From Lachnospiraceae bacterium (GTDB lineage Bacteria > Bacillota > Clostridia > Lachnospirales > Lachnospiraceae), in contig JAJBTQ010000029.1 in the NCBI GenBank assembly GCA_020860755.1, positions 1-54,102 on the forward strand: 54,102 nt of DNA, in the 5' to 3' direction. A program made the translations under genes and the position numbers. Position 1 is the stretch's first letter. Each line of letters begins with the position of its first letter. This document shows positions 17,529 through 26,828 of the stretch, piece by piece. The notes beneath the pieces are model-generated. The model was not told the origin of the DNA and searched no databases. It was given only the letters and a program-made list of their open reading frames with translations.

Positions 17529-18752
17529 ATGAAAGAAAAAGTAGTTCTTGCATACTCCGGCGGGCTTGATACCACTGCGATCATCCCCTGGCTGAAGGAA
17601 AATTATGATTACGATGTCATCTGCTGCTGCATAGACTGCGGGCAGGGCGAAGAACTTGACGGGCTGGAAGAGCGTGCAAAGTATTCCGGTGCTTCCAAGC
17701 TGTATATCGAAGATATTGTCGACGAGTTCTGTGACGATTACATTATGCCCTGCGTACAGGCAGGTGCTGTATATGAGAATAAATACCTGCTCGGAACCTC
17801 CATGGCGCGTCCCGGCATCGCGAAAAAACTTGTAGAGATAGCCAGAAAGGAAGGGGCTTCCGCCATCTGCCACGGCGCAACCGGAAAGGGAAACGATCAG
17901 ATTCGCTTTGAGCTGGGCATCAAGGCTTTGGCCCCGGATCTCAAGATCATCGCCGCCTGGCGCGATCCCAAGTGGACAATGGATTCCAGGGAGTCCGAGC
18001 TTGCGTACTGTAAGGCACACGGCATAGACCTCCCCTTCTCGGCTGACCAGAGCTACAGCCGGGACCGCAACCTCTGGCATATCAGCCACGAGGGACTTGA
18101 GCTGGAAGATCCGGCCAACGAGCCCAATTACGAACATCTGTTGGTCTTAAGCGTTCCTCCGGAGAAAGCACCGGACGAGGATGAGTATGTTACCATGACA
18201 TTTGAGGCCGGCGTTCCTACATCTGTCAACGGGAAAGAGATGAAAGTTTCCGATATTATCCGTGAGCTGAACAGACTCGGCGGAAAACACGGCATAGGCA
18301 TCGTAGATATCGTGGAAAACCGTGTGGTCGGCATGAAATCCCGCGGCGTATACGAGACACCCGGCGGCACGATCCTGATGGAAGCACATGATCAGCTGGA
18401 GGAGCTGGTCTTGGACCGCGACACGATGAACGCGAAAAAAGACATGGGGAACCGTCTGGCTCAGCTCGTGTATGAGGGAAAGTGGTTCACCCCTCTGCGT
18501 GAAGCAATCGAAGCCTTCGTCACATCCACACAGCAGTATGTGACCGGCACGGTCAAATTCAAACTCTATAAGGGCAACATCATCAAGGCCGGCACCACAT
18601 CCCCCTACTCCCTGTACAGCGAATCTCTCGCAAGCTTTACGACAGGGGAACTCTACGATCACCACGATGCGGAAGGCTTTATCACGCTGTTCGGCCTGCC
18701 GCTCAAGGTTCGTGCCATGATGCTCGAGGAGAATGAAGGCGGCAAAGACTGA
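17529..18752 (+). CDS. argG: Argininosuccinate synthase
   Basis: 407 residues. The ATP-binding motif YSGGLDT sits at the N-terminus, with ARPGIAKKLVEIA, GATGKGNDQIRFEL and YSRDRNLWHIS following. It joins citrulline and aspartate with ATP. ATG 17529 is chosen because AAAGG lies upstream and homologues begin at MKEKVVLAYSGG; ATG 17517 and TTG 17508 are alternatives. It diverges from argJBD, with regulatory palindromes between. argH is not in the window. Confidence 0.96.
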   Translation: MKEKVVLAYSGGLDTTAIIPWLKENYDYDVICCCIDCGQGEELDGLEERAKYSGASKLYIEDIVDEFCDDYIMPCVQAGAVYENKYLLGTSMARPGIAKKLVEIARKEGASAICHGATGKGNDQIRFELGIKALAPDLKIIAAWRDPKWTMDSRESELAYCKAHGIDLPFSADQSYSRDRNLWHISHEGLELEDPANEPNYEHLLVLSVPPEKAPDEDEYVTMTFEAGVPTSVNGKEMKVSDIIRELNRLGGKHGIGIVDIVENRVVGMKSRGVYETPGGTILMEAHDQLEELVLDRDTMNAKKDMGNRLAQLVYEGKWFTPLREAIEAFVTSTQQYVTGTVKFKLYKGNIIKAGTTSPYSLYSESLASFTTGELYDHHDAEGFITLFGLPLKVRAMMLEENEGGKD

Positions 18753-18817
18753 CCTGTATGTTTATACAATCACATGAGTATGAAATAAATTTTATAGCTT
18801 AACGTGAATAAAATATC

Positions 18818-18846
18818 TTGACAAATGATAGATCGGAACTTATAAT
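18818..18846 (+). promoter_or_regulatory. Perfect consensus promoter of the small lipoprotein gene
   Basis: TTGACA (18818-18823), exactly 17 bases, TATAAT (18841-18846). This is a full match to the sigma-A consensus and predicts strong expression. Confidence 0.85.
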
Positions 18847-18911
18847 CTATTGTTGTTTATAGTCGCATTTAATAAAATGTATCCAAAAAAATTACAGGAG
18901 GAAAAAACAAC

Positions 18912-19250
18912 ATGAAGAAGAGAATCGTAACATTAGTATTATGCCTTTGCTTAGGCGCCGGAATGGTTGGTGTTGCAGGATGCGGAAACAGCGCAGATGA
19001 AGAGGCTGCCGCGGAGGTCAATGCTGATATCGATAAGGTAGAAGCTGCTTCAGCCGAGACAGAAGCTCAAAACGAGGAGCTTCAGGATACTGCGGATGAA
19101 ATTGCTTCTGCGACGAAAGAGACCGATCCGGAAGTTGGAGATGCAGCAGAGTCTACGGCAGCAGCAGAGGAAATAGAGAACGATATGGCTCTCGACCAAG
19201 AGACGGATGAGCTTTCTGACGATGCGGCCGCCGCGGTGAGCAACGAGTAA
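18912..19250 (+). CDS. Small acidic lipoprotein of unknown function
   Basis: 112 residues. The lipoprotein signal MKKRIVTLVLCLCLGAGMV ends at lipobox VAGC (Cys about residue 24). The mature part is about 88 residues, very rich in Glu, Asp and Ala and almost free of aromatics, so probably helical or disordered. AGGAGG precedes the ATG. A perfect consensus promoter and its own terminator make it a highly expressed single gene. I do not recognise a domain; a cell-envelope role is only suggested by the signal. Confidence 0.75.
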   Translation: MKKRIVTLVLCLCLGAGMVGVAGCGNSADEEAAAEVNADIDKVEAASAETEAQNEELQDTADEIASATKETDPEVGDAAESTAAAEEIENDMALDQETDELSDDAAAAVSNE

Positions 19251-19288
19251 TTCCACCTTGCTGTACAATTAGTTTTAGGATTTAAATG

Positions 19289-19338
19289 GAAAGCACCGGG
19301 GTGCACAGATTTTGTTTCTGCACATTCCGGTGCTTTTT
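19289..19338 (+). terminator. Lipoprotein gene terminator
   Basis: Long hairpin with AAAGCACCGG / CCGGTGCTTT outer arms and an inner GTGCA stem, then TTTTT. It separates the plus-strand gene from the convergent flavin reductase. Confidence 0.88.
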
Positions 19339-19344
19339 CTTTGA

Positions 19345-19911
19345 TTATTTTTTCTTTTTGACGCTGTATCCAAACGTTCCAATCTGTTTCCCCAGCTCAA
19401 AATATGTTCCATGGGAATAGGTGATAAGCCCGGCATCGTTTAACTGAAACTCTCCCTTTTCGTTCATGTACTGCGGATCGATAGAGACTGCAGTGACCTC
19501 CGCCAAAAACATGTCATGAGATCCGAGCTCTATAACCTGCGTCACCCTGCACTCCAGGCTCACGGGGCTTTCCATGATCCCCGGCGCCCCCACTGTCTTT
19601 GAGGCGCTTGGTGTCAGCTTCATCTCGGCAAACTTATCGATATCCCTGCCGGACTTCACTCCGCAGTAATCCATGGCCCGGGTCAGATTCGCAGTAGTCA
19701 GGTTGATCACAAACTCTCCGGTTTCACGGATGATATCGTAGGAGTAGCGCTCCTTTCGCACCGAAATGGAGACCATCACAGGATCGGAACAGGTCGTCCC
19801 GGCCCATGCGATCGTGATGATGTTCGGCCGCTCCCCCGGGCGCTGGCAGCTCACCATGACTGCCGGGACCGGATAAAGCATATTGCCGGCTTTCCAAAAT
19901 TCTCTTTCCAT
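19345..19911 (-). CDS. Flavin reductase family protein (FMN-binding split barrel)
   Basis: 188 residues of the flavin-reductase-like split-barrel family: YPVPAVMVSC near the start, NIITIAWAGTTCSDP, VSISVRKERYS, TGEFVINL, and HDMFLAEV. Such proteins bind FMN and act as flavin reductases or related flavoproteins; the specific substrate cannot be read. It follows the coiled-coil membrane gene by 13 bases on the same strand, suggesting co-transcription. Confidence 0.88.
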   Translation of the reverse strand: MEREFWKAGNMLYPVPAVMVSCQRPGERPNIITIAWAGTTCSDPVMVSISVRKERYSYDIIRETGEFVINLTTANLTRAMDYCGVKSGRDIDKFAEMKLTPSASKTVGAPGIMESPVSLECRVTQVIELGSHDMFLAEVTAVSIDPQYMNEKGEFQLNDAGLITYSHGTYFELGKQIGTFGYSVKKKK

Positions 19912-19924
19912 AACTTTGATCCCG

Positions 19925-20665
19925 TTACAGGTGGATCACTCCCAAAACTACGAGCAGTAAAATCAGGGCCACGATAAAACTGAGCAGGGAAAATACCGAG
20001 AGGGCTTTCATCCCTTTAAAGGACGACCGGATCTCCATCAGGCTGTCCTCGCTAAGCTCCATATCGTTCACGTTTTCATGCAGCTCCGTTACAAGGCTCT
20101 TCATATTGCGGTAGCAGGCCACATTCTCCATGTGTATCTTTTCAAAGATCTCTTCTTTCATGCTGTCAGACTTTGCATTGATCTCGTCTAAAGAGACCTT
20201 CTGCTCCTCCAGAGTTTCGATCATAGCCTTGATCTCGTTGATCTGCTGAGTCGAATCCGCAATCTGCTGTGTCGATTCAGCGATATTCTCTATCTGCCCC
20301 GATGTCCCCTGAAGCTCCGCCATCTGACGCTGTGCCTTGAAGTCCAGCTGCTGCATCTGCGTATTGAGGGTATCTATCATATCCTGGATCTGAATGGTAA
20401 CTCCTGTGATCAACTGATCTATGTCTTCTCTCTGTCTATCTAAATTCTGCTCCACTTTACCGCTCTCCTCTTTCAAGTGATCAATCTGCTTTTCCAACTC
20501 GGCAATTTGTTTGTGCGCAGCATCCAGCTGCTCTTTTAGCCGGCTGTTCTTTTTTTGCAGCTCCACGCTTTCCCTTGTGGAACTGTCGCTCTTTTGCTCA
20601 GCTTTTGACTTTGCAGAGGGCGGTTCTCCTCCGAGCAGCGACTGCAGACCGCTAAACAGATCCAT
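19925..20665 (-). CDS. Coiled-coil protein with C-terminal membrane anchor, unknown
   Basis: 246 residues: a short N-terminus MDLFSGLQSLLGGEPP, a charged linker, a long coiled coil (about 30-190, rich in Gln, Glu, Lys; includes the internal repeat STQQIADSTQQI), and one C-terminal membrane span (about 222-244) with two residues after it. It is therefore tail-anchored, with the coiled coil in the cytoplasm. The layout recalls cytoskeletal or division-linked proteins, but I recognise no family. AAGGAGG precedes the ATG. It has its own promoter and probably shares a transcript with the flavin reductase. Confidence 0.75.
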   Translation of the reverse strand: MDLFSGLQSLLGGEPPSAKSKAEQKSDSSTRESVELQKKNSRLKEQLDAAHKQIAELEKQIDHLKEESGKVEQNLDRQREDIDQLITGVTIQIQDMIDTLNTQMQQLDFKAQRQMAELQGTSGQIENIAESTQQIADSTQQINEIKAMIETLEEQKVSLDEINAKSDSMKEEIFEKIHMENVACYRNMKSLVTELHENVNDMELSEDSLMEIRSSFKGMKALSVFSLLSFIVALILLLVVLGVIHL

Positions 20666-20726
20666 TACATTTCCTCCTTAAAAGCATCCCGAAACCAGCA
20701 GGATCTAAGGTCTCATTATCGTATCG

Positions 20727-20755
20727 ATTGTAACACGGATCGTGCTATTTTACAA
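20727..20755 (-). promoter_or_regulatory. Promoter of the coiled-coil/flavin reductase pair
   Basis: Minus-strand TTGTAA (20750-20755), 17-base spacer, TACAAT (20727-20732). The -35 overlaps the end of the upstream regulator gene. Confidence 0.65.
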
Positions 20756-21836
20756 CGTTTAACTCATTTAAGTGTATGCGCACCATCATAGCAATCCGGA
20801 ACATCATCGCATCATCAAACGAGCGGATATCAAGTCCCAATTTTTTCTCGATCCGCTCCAGCCGATAGACCAGAGTATTCCTGTGAATATACAGCTGTCT
20901 GGCCGTCTCCGAGATGTTCAGATTGTTGTCAAAGAGTTTCTTAATGGTGTTCATTGTCTCTTCGTCTAAGTCGATCTCCATGTTCTCACCGAGCACTTCC
21001 TGCAAAAACATCTCACACTGGTCTGCCGGCAGCTTATAGATCAATCGTCCAATCCCGAGCCTCTGGTAATAATATACCCTCTCCTCCGCATAAAAGACAG
21101 TTCCGATCTTTAACGCCGTGCAGGCATCGGAATAAGCCGTTCCCATCTGTTCAAACGAATCGACCGGGTCACCGTAACCAACCCAGACATTGGTCATTGC
21201 CTCAGTCTGAAGGTTATCTACGATCATCTGCGCATACTGTTCAAAATCCAGGTCTGTCAAAGATGCGGTGTCTTTGATCAACACGGCTCTGGAGCCATCC
21301 ATCTCTATAACATAATCCAAAGGAGAGTTGGCGAACAGGTTTTTTAACATCTCTATAAGTATGGAGTCTTCGTTGTTTTTATATTGAATCACATAGAGGA
21401 TATAGTTGTTTGGCTTAAGCCTCAGCTGATGACACTTTTCCGCCACTTTTGACGCAGGGATCTCTCCGGTCAGGATCTGTCTTAACCCGCTGGTTCGTGT
21501 CTCCGGCTCCTGTTGTGAGAGGAGAAGATTCCGGACATTGCAAAGTGCCATCCGCCCGATCACATAGGACTGATCAGTTTCTCCGTTGCTGCTGCACAAC
21601 AGCACATATTCCGTCTCTTCGTGCATCTCCACACGAAAATAGATCCACTCCTCCATCACCTGTGTCTCGGCAGGAGAATCGGCAAACTGCCGGATCTGCT
21701 CTGCAAAGCCTTCTTGCGCACTTCCCGCGACCTGCTCTCCATCCACAGAAAACAAGAGAAAGTCTCTCTTAGAGATCCCTGTCATTTCTTCCAGGACCTG
21801 ATCCAATTGTTTCGATGTGATCACATACTCCTCCAT
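20745..21836 (-). CDS. PucR/CdaR-type transcriptional regulator
   Basis: 363 residues. The C-terminal PucR-family helix-turn-helix is clear: LFDNNLNISETARQLYIHRN then TLVYRLERIEKKLGLDIR. The middle is a GGDEF-like region of the CdaR family (VWVGYGDPVDSFEQMGTAYSDA). The N-terminal about 120 residues would hold a ligand domain. CdaR-type proteins usually activate sugar-acid or other catabolic genes. It lies downstream of the orphan MsmX-like ATPase gene, separated by a terminator. The Shine-Dalgarno GGAGG precedes the ATG. Confidence 0.88.
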   Translation of the reverse strand: MEEYVITSKQLDQVLEEMTGISKRDFLLFSVDGEQVAGSAQEGFAEQIRQFADSPAETQVMEEWIYFRVEMHEETEYVLLCSSNGETDQSYVIGRMALCNVRNLLLSQQEPETRTSGLRQILTGEIPASKVAEKCHQLRLKPNNYILYVIQYKNNEDSILIEMLKNLFANSPLDYVIEMDGSRAVLIKDTASLTDLDFEQYAQMIVDNLQTEAMTNVWVGYGDPVDSFEQMGTAYSDACTALKIGTVFYAEERVYYYQRLGIGRLIYKLPADQCEMFLQEVLGENMEIDLDEETMNTIKKLFDNNLNISETARQLYIHRNTLVYRLERIEKKLGLDIRSFDDAMMFRIAMMVRIHLNELNVVK

Positions 21837-21881
21837 ACCATCCTCCGAATCTGACGTGCCATGCTTAAAAACCCCTGATAT

Positions 21882-21914
21882 GAGAAAAGACTGGGTACGG
21901 AAACCCGTACCCAG
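21882..21914 (-). terminator. Terminator after the sugar ABC ATPase gene
   Basis: Perfect 10-base stem CTGGGTACGG / CCGTACCCAG with loop AAAC (21891-21914), followed on the minus strand by a T-rich TCTTTTCT. Confidence 0.85.
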
Positions 21915-21934
21915 CCCTCACATCACAATTCATT

Positions 21935-23047
21935 TTAGTGGCAGATAACCAGCTCTGTCTCTTTGTCAAAGAGATGTGCCTTTTCAATATCAAATGCAAT
22001 ATCTACGTGATCGCCATAGCGGCAAGGTGTGCTGGCATCTACTTCTGCCGTGCATGTCAAGCCCTGGAATGTGTAGTACAGCAGAACATTTGCCCCGAGC
22101 AGCTCATATCCTGTGCACTCGGCAGAAATCTGATAATTCTTATGCTCATCAACGAACGCAGGGAAATCGTCCATATCCTCCGGACGGATACCCAAGGTAA
22201 CAGTCTTTCCGTCGTATCCACCATCAATTAAGGCCTTTGACTTCTTTTCTGTCATTTCGTAGACGATGCCATTGATATCAAGTGTGGCTTTATCGCCGTC
22301 GATGTGAACTACACCGTCCATAAAGTTCATCTGCGGAGAACCGATGAATCCTGCGACAAACAGATTATCCGGTTCCTCAAACAGCTTCCTGGGAGAATCT
22401 ACCTGCATGATATCGCCATCCTTTAAGACAACGATTCTGGTCCCAAGGGTCATAGCCTCTGTCTGGTCATGCGTGACGTAGATGATCGTCGCGCCGAGCC
22501 TCTGATGAAGGGCTGAGATCTCTGTACGCATCTGAACCCTCAACTTGGCGTCCAGGTTGGAGAGAGGCTCATCCATAAGGAATACCTTCGGCTCACGGAC
22601 TATTGCACGACCCATGGCTACACGCTGTCTCTGACCACCGGAAAGAGCCTTCGGCTTCCGGTCGAGCAACTTATCCAGATCAAGGATCTTGGCTGCTTCC
22701 ATTACCTTCGCGTCAATCTCCGCCTTTGGAACTTTCCTGAGCTTAAGAGCAAACCCCATATTGTCGGCAACCGTCATGTGCGGATATAACGCGTAGTTCT
22801 GGAAAACCATCGCAATATCCCTGTCCTTCGGCTCCACATCGTTCATACGCTCTCCGTCAATGTAGAAGTCACCGCCGGTAATCTCCTCTAACCCGGCGAT
22901 CATGCGCAGTGTGGTGGACTTTCCGCATCCGGAAGGACCGACAAAGATGATAAATTCTTTATCCTCAACTTCAAGGTTGAAATCCGAGACAGCCTCAAAA
23001 CCATTGGGATATTTTTTCTGAATGTGCTGCAATGATAAATGTGCCAT
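21935..23047 (-). CDS. ugpC: Sugar ABC transporter ATP-binding protein (UgpC/MsmX type)
   Basis: 370 residues: Walker [11 protein letters not shown]-loop [12 protein letters not shown], signature [16 protein letters not shown], Walker [18 protein letters not shown]-loop THDQTEAM, then the MOBE regulatory region. It belongs to the MalK/UgpC/MsmX class that energises carbohydrate ABC importers. No permease or binding protein is nearby, so it is probably a shared ATPase serving several importers, like MsmX. A promoter with split inverted repeats lies upstream. Gene symbol is by class, not proven substrate. Confidence 0.93.
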   Translation of the reverse strand: MAHLSLQHIQKKYPNGFEAVSDFNLEVEDKEFIIFVGPSGCGKSTTLRMIAGLEEITGGDFYIDGERMNDVEPKDRDIAMVFQNYALYPHMTVADNMGFALKLRKVPKAEIDAKVMEAAKILDLDKLLDRKPKALSGGQRQRVAMGRAIVREPKVFLMDEPLSNLDAKLRVQMRTEISALHQRLGATIIYVTHDQTEAMTLGTRIVVLKDGDIMQVDSPRKLFEEPDNLFVAGFIGSPQMNFMDGVVHIDGDKATLDINGIVYEMTEKKSKALIDGGYDGKTVTLGIRPEDMDDFPAFVDEHKNYQISAECTGYELLGANVLLYYTFQGLTCTAEVDASTPCRYGDHVDIAFDIEKAHLFDKETELVICH

Positions 23048-23106
23048 ATCTGTTACCCTCCATACAAAAATATGCTCTAATTAAGACACTGTTTTTTCCA
23101 TGAAAT

Positions 23107-23135
23107 ATTTTACCAAATAAATGCCAAAAAGTCAT
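23107..23135 (-). promoter_or_regulatory. ugpC promoter
   Basis: Minus-strand ATGACT (23130-23135), 17-base spacer, TAAAAT (23107-23112). The spacer contains one arm of the inverted repeat at 23119-23175. Confidence 0.55.
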
Positions 23136-23175
23136 TAGAAAAAATACCAAAATTCTTTCGTCTTCTTTGGCATTT
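23119..23175. repeat. Split inverted repeat over the ugpC promoter
   Basis: Arms AAATGCCAAA (23119-23128) and TTTGGCATTT (23166-23175), perfect over 10 bases, 47 bases centre to centre. One arm is between the -10 and -35 boxes, the other upstream. It could be paired operators or a hairpin; it has no U-run. Confidence 0.6.
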
Positions 23176-23257
23176 CTGACATTCATACCTGACAGGAAGA
23201 AAGTATTTTATGCATTCCGCCCACGAGCATTTTTTATTGTTTGTAAAATTGACGAAT

Positions 23258-23692
23258 CTACTGTCTCCCCGTGCTGCCGAATCCGCCCCTGCTCGCGTTG
23301 TCTAAAGTCTCTACCTCCTCAAATTCAAGGGTGGGCTGATTTTCTACAATGCGAAATTGACAGATCCGGTCATTTGCATGGATCACCGTATCGCGGGTCG
23401 CATAAACAGGCATGCACCACATGTCCTCGTCCCCGCAGTAGGAACAGTCAATAATACCGCAGCTGTTCGTCTGAAGTATCCCATAGTTTTTAAAGGTCGA
23501 ACTGCGCGGAACAAGGTGTCCCTCATAGCCTTTCGGAAGTTCCACTGCGATCCCCAGGGGAATCAGCTTAAACTCTCCCTCTTTCAGCTCCACGGTCTCG
23601 CTGGCGCGCAGATCGATCCAGTCGGATTTCCCGTCAATATACTCCAGTCGCTTTAAATCGTCCGAAAAATATCGGACTCTGATCTTTGGCAT
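23258..23692 (-). CDS. dut: dUTP diphosphatase (dUTPase family)
   Basis: 144 residues. Trimeric dUTPase motifs in order: WIDLRAS (motif 1 variant), PRSSTFKNYGI (2), GIIDCSYCGDEDMW (3), NDRICQFRI (4) and C-terminal RGGFGSTGR (5). It hydrolyses dUTP to dUMP, keeping uracil out of DNA; ung in this window removes uracil that does enter. ATG 23692 follows GAGAGG; an ATG six codons earlier abuts the gpsA stop. Last gene of der-plsY-gpsA-dut. Motif 1 deviates from the common AGYDL form, so a related deaminase activity cannot be fully excluded. Confidence 0.85.
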   Translation of the reverse strand: MPKIRVRYFSDDLKRLEYIDGKSDWIDLRASETVELKEGEFKLIPLGIAVELPKGYEGHLVPRSSTFKNYGILQTNSCGIIDCSYCGDEDMWCMPVYATRDTVIHANDRICQFRIVENQPTLEFEEVETLDNASRGGFGSTGRQ

Positions 23693-23710
23693 AGTATCTT
23701 CCTCTCCCAT

Positions 23711-24718
23711 TCACCAATCCTGATCCCCGCTCTCAGGCTTTTTTTCGCGGAGCATCAGTTCATAAACTCCGTCTTTTGCGGACTGCCCCTCAAACAGGAC
23801 CCTGCACACCTGTTCCACGATGGGCATGTCCACGCCGTACTGATCTGCAAGTGCCGCTGCCGCTTTCGCGGAGTAAACTCCCTCTACGACCATCCTGACC
23901 TCATCCATGGCCTCCTCCATGGTGTATCCCTGTCCGATGAGCATACCGGCTCTTCGGTTTCGGCTGTGCATACTGGCACAGGTCACGATCAGATCCCCGA
24001 TACCGGATAGTCCGCTGATCGTCTCATACCGGGCTCCCATGGCCAGAGCCAGACGCGCGATCTCCGCGATCCCGCGCGTGATCAGCGCGGCCTTGGTGTT
24101 GTCTCCAAAGCCGAGGCCGTCTGCCATTCCGGCTGCCAGCGCAATGACATTCTTTAAAGAACCTCCGAGTTCAATTCCGAGCATATCCGGGCTTGTATAG
24201 ACACGGAACACCTCGTTCATAAAGAGTGCCTGCACCTGTTCCGCGGCAGCTCTGGACTGCGCGCCCACGACGACTGTGGTGGGAAGTCCCCTTCCGACCT
24301 CCTCCGCGTGACTTGGACCGGACAAAACAGCCACCTCCGCCTGTGGGATCTCCTGTTCCACGATCTGAGTCTGGATCATCAAAGTGTTCTCCTCGATCCC
24401 CTTGGCAACGGAAACGATCAACTGTCCGTTTTCCACAAAAGGTGCCATATTCCGGGCCGTGCTCCTGGTAAAGGGAGAGGGAACAGCTAAAACAAGCATA
24501 TCCTTTCCCCACACGGTGCACGCTAAATCTGTCGTAAAAATAATGTCCGCCGGAAGCGCTACGCCCGGAAGCTTCTCTAAGTGCTCCCGCTCGCGGCAAA
24601 GCATCTCGATCTCATCTTCCAAAATGGACCACACCGTCACGCGGTGTCCATTATTTGATAAAACAAGGGAAAGTGCCGTGCCCCAGCTCCCCGCCCCGAT
24701 CACTCCGATCTCAGCCAT
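23711..24718 (-). CDS. gpsA: Glycerol-3-phosphate dehydrogenase [NAD(P)+]
   Basis: 335 residues from ATG 24718. NAD-binding GVIGAGSWGTALS starts the protein; VAKGIEENT, LSGPSHAEEVGRGLPTT, ELGGSLKNVIALAAG and GLSGIGDLIVTC follow. It makes sn-glycerol-3-phosphate for phospholipids. AGGAGG is six bases upstream. The start overlaps the plsY stop by eight bases, linking it to the acyltransferase that uses its product. A 37-residue basic upstream extension in the same frame lies inside plsY and is rejected. Confidence 0.96.
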   Translation of the reverse strand: MAEIGVIGAGSWGTALSLVLSNNGHRVTVWSILEDEIEMLCREREHLEKLPGVALPADIIFTTDLACTVWGKDMLVLAVPSPFTRSTARNMAPFVENGQLIVSVAKGIEENTLMIQTQIVEQEIPQAEVAVLSGPSHAEEVGRGLPTTVVVGAQSRAAAEQVQALFMNEVFRVYTSPDMLGIELGGSLKNVIALAAGMADGLGFGDNTKAALITRGIAEIARLALAMGARYETISGLSGIGDLIVTCASMHSRNRRAGMLIGQGYTMEEAMDEVRMVVEGVYSAKAAAALADQYGVDMPIVEQVCRVLFEGQSAKDGVYELMLREKKPESGDQDW

Positions 24719-25436
24719 GCGTATCCTCCTGCGCACTGCTCTTTTCTGCCTGCGCCGTTTTGTTCTCTCCGCTTCCTTCCGAGGCTTCTTTTTTATTTTT
24801 ATTGGGCTGGAACTTGCGCTCCGTTCCATTTGCCAGGCGCTGTAAGTTCTCCCGGTGCATGAAAAAGCCCACGGCAGTCATGATTCCCGCTAAGATATAG
24901 GTTTCCACCAAAAACTGAGACGCGATGTGAAGAATGCCCAACTGTCCAAACACGATCGTCTGAACAAAGAAACCGGCCAGGATCGACAGAGAACCGACCG
25001 ATATGTAATATGTCGGAATCACAGTGGCGAAAAACAGGACTGTGCAGATGGGTGCGATCCGCCAGTCAAAGATAATGATGGTCGCAATGCTGCAGACAAT
25101 TCCCTTTCCTCCCTTAAACTTCGCATAAAGCGGAAAGTTGTGTCCCAGAATGGCACCAACGCCGGCGTAAAGCATCAAAAGCTTCACCATGTCCGGATAG
25201 ATATGGCGGTAGATAAGCCAGATGACCACGATGGGGATCGTCGTCTTGATAAAATCTCCCACGAACACAAGGATTCCCGCCCTCCAACCGAGAACCCGGA
25301 TCGAGTTTGTCATCCCGGTGTTGCCGCTCCCCTCCTGGGTAAGGTCTGTCTCATGCGCCCTCCCGATCAGACTCCCCGTGGGAAACAGCCCGCACACATA
25401 TCCTAAGATTATACTGATGATCCGACTTAAAATCAC
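24711..25436 (-). CDS. plsY: Glycerol-3-phosphate acyltransferase PlsY
   Basis: 241 residues, five membrane spans. PlsY motifs: GLFPTGSLIGR, EGSGNTGMTN (first catalytic motif), GHNFPLYAKFKGGKGI (second) and the C-terminal loop. It moves acyl from acyl-phosphate to glycerol-3-phosphate. The last 40 or so residues form a charged hydrophilic tail (Lys, Glu, Ser) longer than in most PlsY. It follows der by three bases and overlaps gpsA, so the operon couples precursor synthesis and first acylation. Confidence 0.95.
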   Translation of the reverse strand: MILSRIISIILGYVCGLFPTGSLIGRAHETDLTQEGSGNTGMTNSIRVLGWRAGILVFVGDFIKTTIPIVVIWLIYRHIYPDMVKLLMLYAGVGAILGHNFPLYAKFKGGKGIVCSIATIIIFDWRIAPICTVLFFATVIPTYYISVGSLSILAGFFVQTIVFGQLGILHIASQFLVETYILAGIMTAVGFFMHRENLQRLANGTERKFQPNKNKKEASEGSGENKTAQAEKSSAQEDTHG

Positions 25437-25439
25437 TTT

Positions 25440-26762
25440 TTACTCTCCCTTGCGCTCACGGATGATAAACTTGAGCGAAGTACCGCGAAACTCAAAGGTC
25501 TCGCGGATCTGATTTTCCAGATAGCGCAAATAAGAAAAATGCATCAGTTTCTTGTCATTGACAAAAAAGACAAACGTAGGCGGCTTGACGCCGGCCTGCG
25601 TTGCATAGTAGATCCGCAGGCGCTTTCCCTTATCCGACGGCGGCTGATGCATCGCAGTCGCCTCCGAGATGATCTCGTTTAACACACCTGTGCCGATCCG
25701 CATCGCATTGTTGGCGATGACCATATCGATCAGATCAAACAGCTTGGTGAGCCGCTGCCCGGTCTTGGCCGAGATAAACACGATCTCCGCATAGGTCATA
25801 AAGCTCAGCACCTGGCGTATCTTGTCCGTAAACTTGTAAATGGTCTTGTCATCCTTTTCGACGGCGTCCCATTTGTTGACGGCAATGATGATACCCTTCC
25901 CTCTCTCATGGGCGATGCCGGCGATCTTCGCGTCCTGCTCCGTCACACCCTGGGTGGCATCAATGACGAGGATGACCGCGTCCGCACGCTCGATGGCCGT
26001 GACGGCGCGGATGATACTGTAGCGCTCGATCTCCTCTTTGATCTTGCTCTTTCTTCTGAGGCCCGCCGTGTCGATAAAAATATATTCTCTGTCCTGATAG
26101 GAGATCACGGTGTCAATAGCATCCCGAGTGGTCCCGGGGATATCCGAGACGATGACCCGCTCCTCTCCGGCAAGCCGGTTTACAATAGAGGACTTGCCCA
26201 CATTGGGTTTTCCGACAACGGCCACCTGCGGCCGTTCGTCCTGATCACTGTCCGCGACGCTGTCCGGAAACCTCGCTACCACCTCGTCGAGCATGTCTCC
26301 GATGCCCAGTCTCGAGGCCGAGGAGATCGGAACGGGATCTCCCATGCCCAGATTATAGAACTCCAGGACATCAGCCTCAAACTTTTTCGCGCTGTCCACC
26401 TTGTTTACCACGAGGATCACAGGCTTTCCGGAGCGGCGCAGCATATCTGCCACTCCCGTATCTGTATCAACCAATCCCTCGCGCACATCCACCATAAACA
26501 GGATGACATCTGCCGCAGCGATTGCGATCTCGGCCTGTTCCCTCATCTGTGACAGGATGAGATCCTTGGAGTCCGGTTCGATCCCTCCGGTATCTATGAT
26601 CGTAAACGTATATCCGAGCCAGTCGACATCCGCATAGATCCGATCCCGGGTTACACCCGGTGTGTCCTGTACAATGGAAATGCGCTGACCTGCCAAGGCG
26701 TTAAAAAGTGTGGATTTTCCTACATTCGGACGACCTACGATCGCCACTACCGGTTTACTCAT
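25440..26762 (-). CDS. der: Ribosome-associated GTPase Der (EngA)
   Basis: 440 residues with two tandem GTPase domains: [18 protein letters not shown] in the first; [21 protein letters not shown] in the second. A KH-like C-terminal domain ends [16 protein letters not shown]. It is essential for 50S assembly. First gene of the der-plsY-gpsA-dut operon with its own promoter about 35 bases upstream. Confidence 0.97.
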   Translation of the reverse strand: MSKPVVAIVGRPNVGKSTLFNALAGQRISIVQDTPGVTRDRIYADVDWLGYTFTIIDTGGIEPDSKDLILSQMREQAEIAIAAADVILFMVDVREGLVDTDTGVADMLRRSGKPVILVVNKVDSAKKFEADVLEFYNLGMGDPVPISSASRLGIGDMLDEVVARFPDSVADSDQDERPQVAVVGKPNVGKSSIVNRLAGEERVIVSDIPGTTRDAIDTVISYQDREYIFIDTAGLRRKSKIKEEIERYSIIRAVTAIERADAVILVIDATQGVTEQDAKIAGIAHERGKGIIIAVNKWDAVEKDDKTIYKFTDKIRQVLSFMTYAEIVFISAKTGQRLTKLFDLIDMVIANNAMRIGTGVLNEIISEATAMHQPPSDKGKRLRIYYATQAGVKPPTFVFFVNDKKLMHFSYLRYLENQIRETFEFRGTSLKFIIRERKGE

Positions 26763-26795
26763 CTCGCACCTCTCGTCCCCTACTTCACGCCCTTT

Positions 26796-26824
26796 ATTGT
26801 ACCGATTTTATATGGTCTTGTAAA
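26796..26824 (-). promoter_or_regulatory. der operon promoter
   Basis: Minus-strand TTTACA (26819-26824), 17-base spacer, TACAAT (26796-26801), just downstream of the nifJ terminator. Confidence 0.7.
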
Positions 26825-26828
26825 GCAT

